Made by a program: the position numbers and the translations under genes. The notes under the pieces are model-generated. The model was given only the letters and a program-made list of their open reading frames with translations, made no database searches and was not told the origin of the DNA. This document shows, in pieces, positions 1 through 11,060 of a DNA stretch of 64,000 nt (position 1 is the stretch's first letter; the number at the start of each line of letters is the position of its first letter). Origin of the DNA: Cryptomeria japonica (lineage: Eukaryota > Streptophyta > Pinopsida > Cupressales > Cupressaceae); NCBI RefSeq assembly GCF_030272615.1, contig NC_081406.1, forward strand, positions 115,351,783 to 115,415,782. Reading direction: 5' to 3'.

Positions 1-1122
1 TGACTCCAAGATGTCTTTGACTAGAGGAACAAGGAAGGAACATGATATTTTTCTTGTCTGCTGTCTGTAAATTAATCATTAATATGTGCAAATTTGTCTC
101 GAGACATGATCATCGGAGTATCATCGAAGAAATTTTCTAATTTGCATATTGAAATGATTAATACTGCCTGTTTTACGCAAGCAACACTCAGGTCACCTTG
201 GTTCAATTATACCTCGATGCTTGTGTGAACTTGCCATATCAAAATCCAGGAAAGTCGTGCTTAGGTCATCATGGTTTAATTATACGAGTGATGTTTGCAC
301 TCACTTCCCACATTTAAAAATCTCAATGATGATAAAATGCAATAACCCAGTGACTAGTCTGGTCATAGCTTTGCATTGACATTTGCATTAGGCTTGCATT
401 TCATTCTTGCATGGGATCCCGCATGCTCATTTTATTCAAGGTTAAATCTATCCTAGGAATCATCAGGGCATCATCATGAGTGTATACGCAATCAGAATGA
501 TGACTCATCTCTCTCTAGATATTATCAACCCAATGAAAATCTTATATTCTCCCCTCAACAAAACCAACATCAGCATATCTAAATCTTCCTGCAACTTAAT
601 ATCAACAAAATGTCAATTCTTTATCCAATAAACCTTATCAATTCTATTAGTCAATCGCATCTAATCGATTCTATCATATCTTATATAGAATGTATCTTTC
701 CTGAAACTAGATGTTCTGATCATGTCTTATACAAGATATATTGTTCCTAAAACTAGACACGTTGATCATCTTTGTCTTATACAGGAGGTGTCATTTCTAA
801 AACCAAAATGAATCTCGATCTTATCAATCTAACCAATCAAGATTTATCAATAATCAAGAAACTACATCACCGCGATCATAGAACTCGCATTTTCATCAAC
901 CACAGTTGCAGAAATCAAATCATTTCTAATCGGGATATCAATTTCGCAAAGATCCAAAAACTCCAAAGGTCAATTATCTCAATTGATCTCCCAAGGGGGC
1001 ATCATCATACCGCAATTTATCAATCAATGTTTGGGGCATCCTATTGAACCAATATCATCATCAAAATGAGATTATTCTTTGAATCAATGTGTCATCACAC
1101 CTCACTTCAAAGAGGGGCAAAA
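1..1122 (+). mobile_element. 3' internal region of a gypsy-like LTR element
   Basis: This stretch lies directly upstream of a polypurine tract and LTR, so it should be the 3' internal part of a plus-strand LTR element whose 5' part lies outside the window. I see no recognisable domain. The only sizeable frame (772-1047) has no family signature and is probably chance. The region is AT-rich, with dispersed TATA/ATCATC-type words. The assignment rests on position, not on homology. Confidence 0.5.
1109..1122 (+). other. Polypurine tract of plus-strand gypsy-like element
   Basis: The purine-rich run aaagaggggcaaaa sits immediately before the LTR start TGTTTACAC. The same tract occurs on the opposite strand at 6030-6043, next to another LTR beginning TGTAGACAT. 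This supports its role as the plus-strand primer and fixes both LTR starts. Confidence 0.75.
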
Positions 1123-2272
1123 TGTTTACACTTAAAAATGGTCTGAAGATAATTAATTAAATAAGCAATTATTTAATTAATAACCCTTCCAAATTTAATT
1201 GAATTCATTAGGCAATTTGATTAAATTCTCCCTTTCATCTACTTATTAATAAATCTAAGGATTTATTTAATAAGTTCATTTCAATAGTCCCCTTTGATTA
1301 ATTAATTCAAATTAATTAATCCTTCCCCCATCTTCAATCAATTCTTCTAATCCCCTAATTAATTAAAACAAATCAATTTATGAGTTGTTGAGAATTAATT
1401 AGTCTTTTCCTATTATTTGAATTTTTTAATTCAAATTACCCACATGCCTTCTAACTTCTAACCACCTAACCTAACCATCCCTCTAACCTAACCCATTCCA
1501 CCTAACCTTGGGTTTAACTAACCCCATCCTATCTTTCACATTCTAACCTCCTTATCCTAATCTCCTATGGTGTGGATATTTTCTTCTTGAGACACATGGC
1601 ACTTTGGCCACATGTCTCCTCTCTTGGACACTTGCCCTTTTATGAGAGGCTCCTTGACACTTGTCACCATAGAGATGACAAGTGTCTCTCCCTCCAACCT
1701 CTTCTCCAACCTCCTCCAATTTCATCCTTGATATCTTCAGACTCAATCTTGACTATTGATACCTGCCACCTCACCCCTAGCCTTGGAAATCCTATAAATA
1801 TCCCCCATTTTGGATCACAAAGGATCCCATCTCATTTCATCTTATTCATTGTTATTATAGGTAGATCCCATCTCATTATCAATTTAGGCATTGTTACTAT
1901 AGGCATATCATTTGAGCATTGTTGTCATAAGCAATTACATCTTAGATTTAGTTTAATTTGATCATTTTATAGCATAATTGTTGAATCATGTAGCTTAATC
2001 AATATCTTTTTTAGCTTAATTAGTCTCTTGGATCAATATAGAATAATCAATCTCATCTTTGCATATCATTAGAATTTCAAATCCTCCGTCTAGGTGTAGT
2101 CAAGTCACTGGGATTGCTTATCCAGATCTGAGAGCAAATCCATACTCGCATCTCTTAGGAGGCGATAGGTCACTTTGTCATGGTTCATCTTTGTTTGCAT
2201 ATTATTTGCTAACCATGCTTGTAATGATCTATTGAGTGTTTTGTGTTGTAGCTACATGTATCACACTTAACA
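1123..2272 (+). repeat. 3' LTR of gypsy-like element
   Basis: The LTR runs about 1,150 bp from TGTTTACACTTAAAAATGG to CACACTTAACA (TG...CA). It is preceded by a polypurine tract and followed abruptly by copia coding sequence, so the element appears to have inserted in a copia copy. The first 20 bases resemble the start of the LTR family at 6029 (minus), 17552 (minus) and 52947 (plus), while the body differs. The TSD cannot be tested because the 5' LTR is outside the window. Confidence 0.7.
1791..1801 (+). promoter_or_regulatory. LTR TATA box
   Basis: CCTATAAATAT lies about 670 bp into the LTR, a usual place for the U3/R promoter. It is followed about 30-60 bp downstream by ordinary mixed sequence that would be R. 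This is motif-only evidence. Confidence 0.5.
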
Positions 2273-2277
2273 GGCAT

Positions 2278-2838
2278 GACAGATATGAATTTGATGATCA
2301 AGATGATATTTCAAAGCCTATGTAGACTAAGATCTTAAAGCATAATGCTCTGGTAGAGACAGTTAATCCGGATATGGCTACTACTAGTGAAGAAGTTCAA
2401 GAACCTGAAAATAAAAACAATCAGAAGACTCTGAGGTATGTGCAATTGAATCATTTATAAAATTAGATTATTGGTAATAAAAATAAAGGTGTGATGACTA
2501 GGGGAAGGATTGCAGCTGAAGAGATATGTTTGATTTCAAAGATTGAACCTAAAGATGTTACATAAGCATGTAAATTTGAAAATTGGATAAAAGCAATGGA
2601 AGAAGAGCTGAATCAGATTGAGAAGAATAACACATGGGAGCTCGTTCCAAGACTTAAAGATAAGAATGTGATTGGCTCTAAATGGGTGTTCCAAAATAAA
2701 TTGAATGAAGTTGGTCAAGTGTTTAGAAACAAACCAATATTGGCATGTAAGAGATGTTCTCAGATGGAAGGAATTGATTATGAGGAGAATTTTGCTCTGA
2801 TAGCTAGAATGGAAGATGTTAAATTACTTCTTGCCTTT
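2278..2838 (+). pseudogene. Ty1/copia pol fragment (IN-RT spacer and RT N-terminus)
   Basis: The fragment matches copia element 1 at 28090-28560 nearly codon for codon. A spacer rich in Asn/Glu/Pro is followed by the RT start with EEELNQIEKNNTWELVP, then NVIGSKWVFQNKLNE and DYEENFALIARMED. These are the first RT blocks of copia reverse transcriptases. Reading is interrupted by stops near 2320-2565. It ends abruptly at 2838, where the inverted-repeat arm begins, so catalytic RT blocks and RNase H are missing. It is a dead fragment. Confidence 0.85.
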
Positions 2839-3796
2839 GGGTAAGTGCACAAAGATGGTGGTAAAAAAGGGGGGTATAAATGGACACTTTTTTTTTTGAA
2901 ATCGGGTGAACCTGAACTTGGAGTCAAAATTTGAAAGTCATCCACTCAAGATATGAAGATAATAAAAGAAAAAATATTGTAGTACTTTGAATCTAGTTTC
3001 CAAACTACGAAACTTTTTCAAAATTGGGTAAGATTAAGGGGGTAAAATCCTTCGCACACAAAAAATGGACCCTATTTTTTTTGAAAAACATAACATAGTG
3101 TTTGACGTGCGCATCAAAAAAGTCATAGTTAGATTTAGTATTTTGATAAATCCTTTGGCAGAAAGATAGTTAAGAGTGAGCACTAGAAGATGGGTATTTT
3201 TTTGTAATTTTGTGTTTAGTATTTTTTTTTTTTTTATGATTTTTCCAATCAAGCACATCTTGAAAATTCGGTACCTGTTCATGTGCGAAGCATAAGTTGC
3301 ACTAAAAAAATTGAAAATACAATTTTTTTTTTTAAATTGTAAAGAATCAAGTGCACTACAATAATATATAAAGTTTTTAAAATTTGGATAAGTATATCAA
3401 AAGTTATTCAAAAAATGGTGCACCTATGTCTGTGAGAACTTTGGAGACACTAGTAAAAGAAATTCAATAATAATATGTTATTGTTGTTCAAATTGAAAAC
3501 AAATTATATGGTTAGAAATCTCAGAAGATGGGTGAAAATATGGTGGCAATTTTAGAAATACCCACTTTATGAAGTGTAAACCTGATGATGACAAAGTCAA
3601 TAAACCAAGTTGATAAAATAAAACACGTCAAAAATGAGAGAAGTGGAGGGAAATCAAACTTCCAATCCATAGCTTTTTCATCCAGGCCTATTTCCAAGCA
3701 TAAATAGTCAAAAGTGCGTACGGGGTACTTATGGTTTAAAAAATGCGTATGGGGTGCTTATAGTGTAAGAAGCGTGTACGTGCTATTGTATAATAT

Positions 3797-3935
3797 GATA
3801 TTCTATGTATAATATGTGTATATACATATAATATATGTAATATATAATGTGTATAATATGATATTATATATATAATATGTTTATATACATATAATATATG
3901 TATATATATAATATATTAAACATATATATACACAT
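3797..3935. repeat. AT-rich TATA/ATATAC microsatellite-like tract
   Basis: This is irregular repetition of ATATAT, TATAATATG and TATATACAT words. The mirror arm carries an equivalent tract near 18885-19020. Length and order differ between the arms, as expected for slippage-prone DNA. Confidence 0.7.
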
Positions 3936-3970
3936 GTAAGTGTATCATCTCTCCCTCTCAAATGCATACA

Positions 3971-3973
<3 letters not shown>

Positions 3974-4019
<46 letters not shown>
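3974..4019 (+). repeat. (TC)23 microsatellite
   Basis: This is an uninterrupted TC dinucleotide run. The mirror arm has a shorter, broken GA run near 18820-18842, so the arms have diverged at this locus. Confidence 0.95.
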
Positions 4020-4022
<3 letters not shown>

Positions 4023-4153
4023 CTTCTCCCTTCCTCCATACCCCATCCCTCTTTCTCTTCTTCTCTCCCTCCATACCCCATTGCAACTGTGTCTGCACTT
4101 CTATAGAAGTAAGTGAATTTATTTCTTGTCTGCAACTTCCTCTTTGATTTTTA

Positions 4154-4560
4154 TCATGTATCCTCTCCTAAAAAAATTGGCTGATGGATTTTTGTGTGCA
4201 TATTTAATAGGAGGAATAGGGTTTGAAATTGAACCACGGGTGTATTACCATGACAAATAAGGAAACCTGCAGCAATATTCTTCTTGAATGTGTTTTTAAT
4301 GAGCAGAGCAGATGTGGAAAATAGTGTCAACAAAGCAACATGATGAGTCAGAGTACCTGCAGTATGTTTTTCAGAAGAAAACAATAGGTAGGAAGAGAAA
4401 GAGGGAGAGTAACATAGATGATGTCCTATAGAATGATAGTGGTGGGTATGCGAGAGTTCCCATGTTGTTACACAATGCCTATCCCCTAAAGAAATTAAAG
4501 TTTGTTTTATGCATGGCAGTGGTAGTATATGATGATCATCACTTGTCAAACAACTTGGAA
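4154..4560 (-). other. Open frame conserved in both inverted-repeat arms (left copy)
   Basis: A ~130-codon frame reads TSDDHHILPLPCIKQ at its start and ends in FLGEDT. It aligns without gaps to the plus-strand frame at 18290-18685, with roughly 85% amino-acid identity and many non-conservative changes. No domain is recognised. Frame conservation may only reflect recent duplication of the arms; a dN/dS test would decide. I do not claim it is a gene. Confidence 0.25.
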
Positions 4561-4561
4561 C

Positions 4562-4566
4562 AGTAT
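4562..4566. other. Left target-site duplication of gypsy element 1 (agtat)
   Basis: agtat precedes the element and ggtac follows it at 17553-17557. The uninterrupted mirror arm has gatac at the same place (18273-18277, complement). The two copies differ by transitions only, which fits an aged 5-bp duplication. Confidence 0.6.
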
Positions 4567-6029
4567 TGTAGATAGGAAATGTGGAAATCATCAAAGCAAG
4601 TAGCAAATTAGCCTAGCTCAATCACGAAAACTAGAATGCAGTGATAATAAAACCTACAAACATTCAATAGAGATATGGAACTGAAACATTCAATTCAAAC
4701 GCAAACCATCGCAAATGCGGATGTCTCCTCCATGATTCTCCATTGTCCTTCTTTCTCCTTCAAATTGCTTTGTTTTGTGGATCTCACCTTCAAGTGCATA
4801 AGCATGAGGTGAAAGCAAGATTGACAAGACGAGATGACAGCATAATGGTACTAGAAGCATGATTGATTCGACCAGGGGCTTTGATTGAAGAAATTCATTC
4901 AATTTATAGACAAATTGGAGAAAAGAAAAGATTAGCATGAATTTGATTCAAATGGAAATTTCAAATCAAGAATGACAAATATGACAAATTATGACAAATT
5001 GACACTTTCTATGCGAAATTGATTGATTGACAATTATGACAAATTGCTATGTCAAAATTGATTGATTGACAATTATGACAAAATATGACAAATTTGCTAT
5101 GTCATTCCCATGAAATTAGGAGAAATAGGAGAAATTAGATGAATTAGAAATTAGGAGATTTGAAAATTGATGAAAATTAGAAAATTAGGAATTAGGAGAA
5201 ATTAGTAAATTGGAATATTAGGTAAATTAATTAATAATTTTTCATTCATTAATTAATTCACAAAGAGAGGAAGAATTAGTTAGCCAATTAAATAAATATT
5301 TAATTGTGACAAGAAGACTTAGGATAAATAAACTATTTAACCTAGAGGAAGAAAGGACAAACAAGGTTAAATGAATAAATCATGAAACCCTAAAAGATGA
5401 ATTAGCAATGCAAGGATGACAATTAGGTCTTGACAAAGGATAATTGATATCGATTCGATTTGATCATGATTCTGACTGACAAAGGACCAATGCTGACAAA
5501 CAATTTGATTGATAAATGTGCCAATTGATGAGGAACAATGACTAATTGATCCAAATTGACATGATTGAGAAAGACGATGATCGATGACAAATCGATGACA
5601 AAATAGATTGCAAAACAACAAGATTGAAAATGACCTCGATCGATGACAAATCGATCACAAGATGACAAGATTGAAAATGACAACGATTGATGACAAATCG
5701 ATTGCAAGATTGACTAAAGGACAAGATTGAAAAGAGGACAAAACCCTAATTAGGATTGACGATGTCCAAAATGATGACAAATGAGCACGCACATTGATGT
5801 GACAGGATAAGATTGACCAAAATCATGACTGAAGATTGTTGTCAACAAGACCAAATTTGAGAGCGAGATCAATGAAGAATACAGAAGAAGGACTCAATGC
5901 TCGCAAATGATAAAAACCAAGTGTGTGACATAGGAGAAATGTTAATGCAACGCAAAAACCCTAAAATAAGGCAATGCGCAAATGTTAAAGTATGATTCCA
6001 CAAGCATTGACCATTTTTAGATGTCTACA
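4567..6029 (-). repeat. 3' LTR of gypsy element 1
   Basis: This LTR is 1,463 bp. On the minus strand it starts TGTAGACATCTAAAAATGG and ends CCTATCTACA. It is homologous throughout to 16052-17552 and, more distantly, to the solo LTR at 52947-54257. It is 38 bp shorter than its partner, mainly because one ~47-bp internal minisatellite unit is missing near 5580-5640. Frames read inside it are shadows of this minisatellite. Confidence 0.9.
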
Positions 6030-6043
6030 TTTTGCCCCTCTTT
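6030..6043 (-). other. Polypurine tract of gypsy element 1
   Basis: Read on the minus strand, aaagaggggcaaaa directly abuts the 3' LTR start. It is identical to the plus-strand tract at 1109-1122, linking the two families. Confidence 0.75.
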
Positions 6044-6313
6044 GAGACAATGTGATTTTAAGCATTGTTTCAAAGAATGATAATGAAAATGCCCTAGATA
6101 CTGAAAATGACACATGCATGCCCCCTCGAGGAATTGGCCAGAAACATCTAGAAAAGAGGCCAATTGATCAATAAGAATGACATAAGATGATAGGATCAAA
6201 CAGACTGACAATCGAAGATCGGATGCATGAAGGAAAAGCAATTGAAAGCACAAAAGATCATGACCAGCATAAGATGGAGAGAGTGCACGTCCATCTATGC
6301 ACTGACAAAGATC

Positions 6314-6320
6314 TATAAAT
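6314..6320 (+). promoter_or_regulatory. Candidate TATA box for the antisense PMD gene
   Basis: TATAAAT on the plus strand lies about 540 bp upstream of the first PMD ATG (6857). It has the right orientation for an independent promoter facing away from the 3' LTR. Motif-only; such words are common in AT-rich DNA. Confidence 0.3.
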
Positions 6321-6612
6321 GAGACAAAGAGAGTGAAAAGAGCTCATTTGCACTAGCCAAAGAAGAGGATTTGTTGCTTTGGAAAAGGACACTTGCAGAG
6401 AGATGGTGAACATTCCAATGGTAGATCACCTCAGGGAATGTGTACACACCTATAGATGACCGAATGACGCAGGAGCAACAGTATGTATCTCAAAAACCCA
6501 TATTGTCAATTTTATGAATTTGACTTGTTTGCGGGACATTGCAGGGCCCACAGGGAATGGGGAAAAGGACTTCTGCGCCTGTGTGGGTGCATCTTGTGCT
6601 TGTGTAGAGAGT

Positions 6613-6643
6613 CTTGTGCTTGTGTAGGGTACACAGGCACAAG
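6613..6643. repeat. Hairpin: 14-bp arms, 3-nt loop
   Basis: Arm 1 cttgtgcttgtgta (6613-6626), loop ggg, arm 2 tacacaggcacaag (6630-6643). Pairing is 13/14, with a G:U wobble possible in RNA. Further acacagg(c/t)gcaag units follow to 6690. The words are the same as those of the 21-bp minisatellite at 15800-15946, at the other end of the element. Confidence 0.8.
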
Positions 6644-6856
6644 TTGATGCAACACAGGTGCAAGACATAGCACATAGGCACAGTTGTGCACTGAGAATCC
6701 CAATTTGATCAAAAACAACATGCGAATGATCCCGAAAAGGGGGATAAGAGTAGGATAGGTCAAAATAGATTAGAAACACCCTAATTTGGACATAAAACAA
6801 GGAAATTCAGCCCGTAGGAGCAAACCCTAAAATTGACAAAATGTGCCCCAATTGTG

Positions 6857-8689
6857 ATGCAAAGTCGACAGTATCCATTGATCATGCGGGAGAACCGACC
6901 TGACTGCTTCATGTTACGACATAGACTCAGAAGCACGGACAGAGATACATTAGAAGGACTTGGAATTAACTACATCACATTCATGCTTGAGATTAGGGTA
7001 AACACAGGACTTCTTACTGCATTGGCAGAGCGATGGCATTCGGAGACTTCCTCATTCCATCTGGCGACTGGAGAGGTGAATGTGACACTAGAGGATGTAT
7101 GGCATATCCTCTGCATTCTGATTCATGGGGAGATGATAGAGTATGACCCAGTGATAGGGAGAGACACTTTGTACAGATTATTTAAGTGCGACACATATGA
7201 TCTGGATATCATAGAGAGGGAGATTGGCTGGGAGACCATGGCATCAGAGTACGATCGATGATATGTGGTGATAGCCATGGTGATAGCATGCCTACTAGTA
7301 GGAGACAGACGAGGACATGGATTCCCTATTGGATGGGGAAGAGTGCTAGAGTGGATGGTGAAAGAGAGGATGGTGTACACATGGGGACCATGTGTACTGG
7401 CTATGCTATATTTTCAGTTGCATCAGATAGCATATCAGGGAGTGCAGACTTTGAGCTGTGGAGTCACATTGTTACAGGTATGGGCATTTGAGCACATAGC
7501 CATATGTTGACCGATTGCAGAGAGATAGGTAGTACCACACCAACCATATGTGTACTACTATGGGGGAGCATTGAGACAGGGTCCTTTTGGATACATATTG
7601 TATTGGCAACATGAGCTGGACAGATTGAGAGAGTTCACATGGAGGCCATATCTTGATTTCCCTGGATGGTCAGATGATAGTCATGAACTACTATATTGTA
7701 GATAGGAGAGATACCTAATTGGGAAACTAGTGAATCACTAGAGAGTGATTGAGATGTATCTGTCGGAGAGAGTTAGATGACAGTTTGGAGAGAGGTAGGA
7801 TGTACCTAGAGGGACTGCACACTTTGCCCGATCTCACAGAGAGACAAGTCATTGGGGGAGGATGATTCAACCACACATAGCATATGCTAACTTCACATAG
7901 CTATAGCAGAGACAGTGGGATTGGAGATTAGATGTGGTGGATGCCGGGACGATGGAGGAGTATGAGCGATGGTTTGCACGATGGCGGCCAGTGCCATTGA
8001 CAGATCCTGATATTCCAGTACCTAGGAGATAGGAGGACTTCCCACTCGCTCGAGAGGAGGAGGGAGATGATGAGGATGAGGAGGATGAGGGTGGTGATGA
8101 GGATGAGGGGGATGATGAGGATGGAGATGATGAGGGGGATGATGATTATGAGCCAGATTTAGCCGATCAGGAGTCATTGGAGGATATACCCATAGAGTCA
8201 GAGACAACTAGCATAGAGGAGATGGAGATGTGCAGGGCTACCATAGCGAGTCAACATGATCATATTGCGACATTAGAGAGATAGAATGCTATCTTGAGGA
8301 TAGAGCAAGATTAGTTCAGAGTAGAGATAGCTAGATTTATAGTGGCTCGAGATACAACAATAGCTCAGGCACAGCGAGAAGAGCAGAGAGTCACTGAGTA
8401 TATTGGGTCGATTAGGGACGCCAATGTATGTGAGATGGCACAGATGTTGGTAGAGACTAGAGAGGAGATACGCCATTGGAGGACACTATATGAGAGTGTA
8501 GTTCCACCAGAGCAGAGAGCAGCATCATATCAGGCACGATCGAGGACAGAGAGCAGGGCACACTCTCAGAGGTCAGTGAGCAGCATGGGGGTGAGTGGAC
8601 CGATGAGACCACCATAGCCAGGACCAGGGATAGGAGGGACATCATCCTTGAGACATGGTAGGGATGAGGAGGATAGAGGGAGCACCTAG
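6857..8689 (+). pseudogene. Plant mobile domain (PMD) protein, antisense cargo of gypsy element 1
   Basis: A single plus frame runs ~610 codons without any frameshift but with 13 internal stops: TGA at 7259, 7508 and 7778; TAG at 7526, 7703, 7739, 7796, 7898, 7904, 8030, 8282, 8312 and 8615. The N-terminal part has the PMD signature LLTALAERWHSETSSFHL, then TLEDVWHILCI, CLLVGDRRG, YTWGPCVLAMLYFQLH and LLQVWAFEH, in the family order. After ~390 residues comes an acidic Asp/Glu/Gly tract (8053-8155), then a Gln/Glu/Arg coiled-coil-like segment and a Ser/Pro tail. PMD proteins include MAIN/MAIL-type nuclear factors, and PMDs are known as transposon cargo in gypsy and Mutator elements. The gene is dead here. 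Start chosen at the first ATG in frame. Confidence 0.8.
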
Positions 8690-9859
8690 TGACAGAGGCA
8701 CGTACTCCTTATGACAGATAGTGGACATTATGTAGTGTGATATTATATAGTCAGCCTGCGGGCCATACTTGGGACAGACAGTCCAATTTTGTACTCCAAT
8801 ATTATTTTGATATATGATATGATATGCATTGATATGATGGGATGCAATGTGTTATGACATATGTTCACTTTCCATGCATGGATATCTTATGCACTATTTA
8901 TTGTAGAACATGTATGGATAAATTTTGATGTGTTTTTTGATGCATTTATAATATGAAATGGATAAAATGCTTGATGTGATGCTTGATGTAATGCAAATGT
9001 ACTAACCAAATGGATGCAGGATGCAACATATGTGTGTGGAGATCGAAGAATAAGACCAAACTGACTACCTGAACTGACAGAAGAAATGTTAGTAAGAAGA
9101 AATGAGACAAAGGATAGTTAGAGATGAAGAAAAACTTGCTTTCACTAATGCACTTTGTAGGTGAGAACCTTTATTTTAATGTAGCAAAATGGATGCGTAG
9201 CATCATGGCATTGAAGACCAGAGCTAAAATGCAACCCTTTTTGCAAAAGACAGACACATCGCACACAAGGAATGAGTGAGGCATCCTAGGGTGCATACAT
9301 CAAGGGTCGAGGTATGTGCGGCATTCACAAAGCGAACGTACTTATCATAGACACCCAATGATATAGTTGCCCTAGTTTGTGACAAACATTCCACAAACAA
9401 CAATCAGAACAAAAAAGAAAGGGACCATCAACCATCTTGGTCACTCTAAATCACTTAGTGACATCATCGAGCAACATAGGAACATGATCAAAGATAAATT
9501 AGAAAATGATAAGACTCGCTAATTCCAACAAGTCAAACAAACATCGTGATCTTCATTGTCAAAAGTTGAAAGTGCCGATAGGATGATCATGTTGTCTGGT
9601 TTCAGAGACTGCGGTACCTCGTCTAAGACAGGACATAGTCTGGTTTCGAGTATACCACACCCTGTATAAGACCCATGATAGTGTGCCAAGGACGAGTGAT
9701 ATTGATGTTGATGTTCGATTGATAAGACAATTTTAATCAGTTTGAATGTCTGGTTTGATTGAAAAAGTTCATCTATTAATGTGTGATTCCATTAAAGCAC
9801 AATATGTGATTGCGTGTCATTGGAGGGATGCTCAGTGATCTGTCTTATGCACAAAGGGG
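8690..9859. other. Non-coding interior of gypsy element 1
   Basis: I see no domain on either strand. The sequence is of mixed composition with ATGATATGATATGC-type words near 8810-8860. It would be the 3' flank of the PMD gene on the plus strand. Confidence 0.5.
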
Positions 9860-10107
9860 ATATTTTTTTTGTGTTCATTTTTTTTAGGACTTTATTTGAC
9901 TTTTTAGGGATTTATTTCAAGACATTTTTCAATTTTTTTGGATTTATTTCAGGACGTTATATGATTTTTATGATTTTTAAAGGACATTTTTTTATTTTTA
10001 GTGATTTTTTCAAGACATTATTTGATTTTTAGGGATTTTTTTAGGACATTATATGATTTTTTTGGATTTTTTTCAAGACATTTTTCAATTTTTATTATTT
10101 TGCCCCC
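9860..10107. repeat. T-rich ~30-bp imperfect tandem repeat
   Basis: About seven imperfect units share ggattt(T)n, (c/t)aagacat or aggacat, then tt(g/c)a(t)ttttt, with a period near 30 bp. On the minus strand the tract is A-rich with gtcct words and ends in a gggggcaaaa run. It separates the two opposed genes of the element. Function unknown. Confidence 0.6.
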
Positions 10108-11060
10108 AGCGTCTAGCAAGGCAAGGAATATGACAGGTGAATAAACAGGCTTTCTAAAATGTTGGTGGATAGAGGGAAGACAAAGGCCTTTTATCATGGA
10201 GACAATACCGATGCAATTTTCAAGGGCTATTGCGTGATGGGACAAGAGACTGGATATGACAATGTAAAGCAGTGACAGGGCATGAGGGACATGTCAAGAG
10301 GTTTTTGAAACCATGTTTAAATTTTGCATCCTTATGTCAGATCAAGATCAGGGAATGAAACAGAGTGTATGGATAGTGATAAGATATGGATAGGATAAGC
10401 AAGACCAAAAATGGATAAGGGACATGGACTGAAGGTCGGGGTTGGCTAAGGGATAGTGGCAGAAAGTTGCAATAAGCTAGGAAATATGGATGAAAGGTTG
10501 TAATAAGCAAATGGATAAATGACCAAAAGCTATGATGGACTAAAAGCTGCAAACAAGATGCATGATGCTCATGAAGATCGTCAGCCTTGTCAAGATCAAA
10601 GGTGGAAAGGGAAACTGGACATGAGGGACAATAGGATAATGGAGGGTAATGATAGGGGTTCGATAAGATAATGAAGGGCAATAAGATATGAAGGAGGAAA
10701 CCTGCCCCCAAGTGTGGTGTGCAAGAAGTTCATGGATCACGCATGATGATTGTTTGCCACATTTTCATCATGGTACTTTCCCAAGGCACCTATTTGCCAG
10801 GTTTTCACCAGTGGATGAATTATTTTTGTTTTACTTTTTTTTTCTTTTTCTTTTTTTTTCTCACTTTTTTTTTTATTTTGACTTTTTCAATAGAAGATGG
10901 ACACATGATAGGGGATGGAAGAAGGACTCAAGCATCTTTTTTATTTTTTTTTGGATAGTAACCTTAAAAAAAATAAAAATGGACCATGACCTTTAAAAGT
11001 ATGCTCAAAGACATTGGTAGGATAAGGACATGGAAAAAGAGATGAAACTAAGGCAAGGAT
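10108..11060. other. Non-coding interior of gypsy element 1
   Basis: No recognisable coding sequence. The region contains purine-rich plus-strand text with repeated atgga/ggaca/gataa words and T-rich runs at 10827-10875 and 10937-10953. On the minus strand a gggggcagg run near 10703 resembles the gggggcaaaa run near 10100. On the minus strand this is the 3' flank of the Gln/Pro-rich gene. Confidence 0.5.

Larger units (their letters stand above)
2839..4566 (+). repeat. Left arm of long inverted repeat
   Basis: Starting with GGGTAAGTGCACAAAGATGG, this 1.73 kb block matches the reverse complement of 18273-19979 along its whole length (about 85-90% by eye). It includes an AT-rich stretch, a TC microsatellite and a ~130-codon frame. 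The arm continues past the gypsy insertion as the few bases at 17558-17564 before the assembly gap. It resembles a long terminal inverted repeat of a DNA transposon or foldback element. I found no matching target duplication at the outer ends (left cttgccttt, right taaaaatct), so the class is unresolved. Confidence 0.75.
6044..6856. other. Region between 3' LTR and PMD frame; possible PMD promoter side
   Basis: No coding domain is seen. The region holds a candidate TATA box (6314) and a strong hairpin (6613-6643) built from Cys-codon-like repeats (cttgtgcttgtgta words). Relative to the antisense PMD gene this is upstream sequence. Relative to the element it is the 3' end. Confidence 0.5.

Noticed and set aside
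3881-4147. Arg/Glu- or Ser/Leu-rich small proteins
   Set aside because: These are readings of the TC microsatellite.
5367-5724. Several overlapping minus frames with IDRSH-type repeats
   Set aside because: Shadow of the LTR minisatellite; the same occurs at 16852-17314.
6582-6690. Primary microRNA hairpin
   Set aside because: Stem is only 14 bp, with repeats around it; too short for a plant miRNA precursor.
10688-10996. Phe-rich membrane protein
   Set aside because: Translation of T-rich runs; no conserved features.
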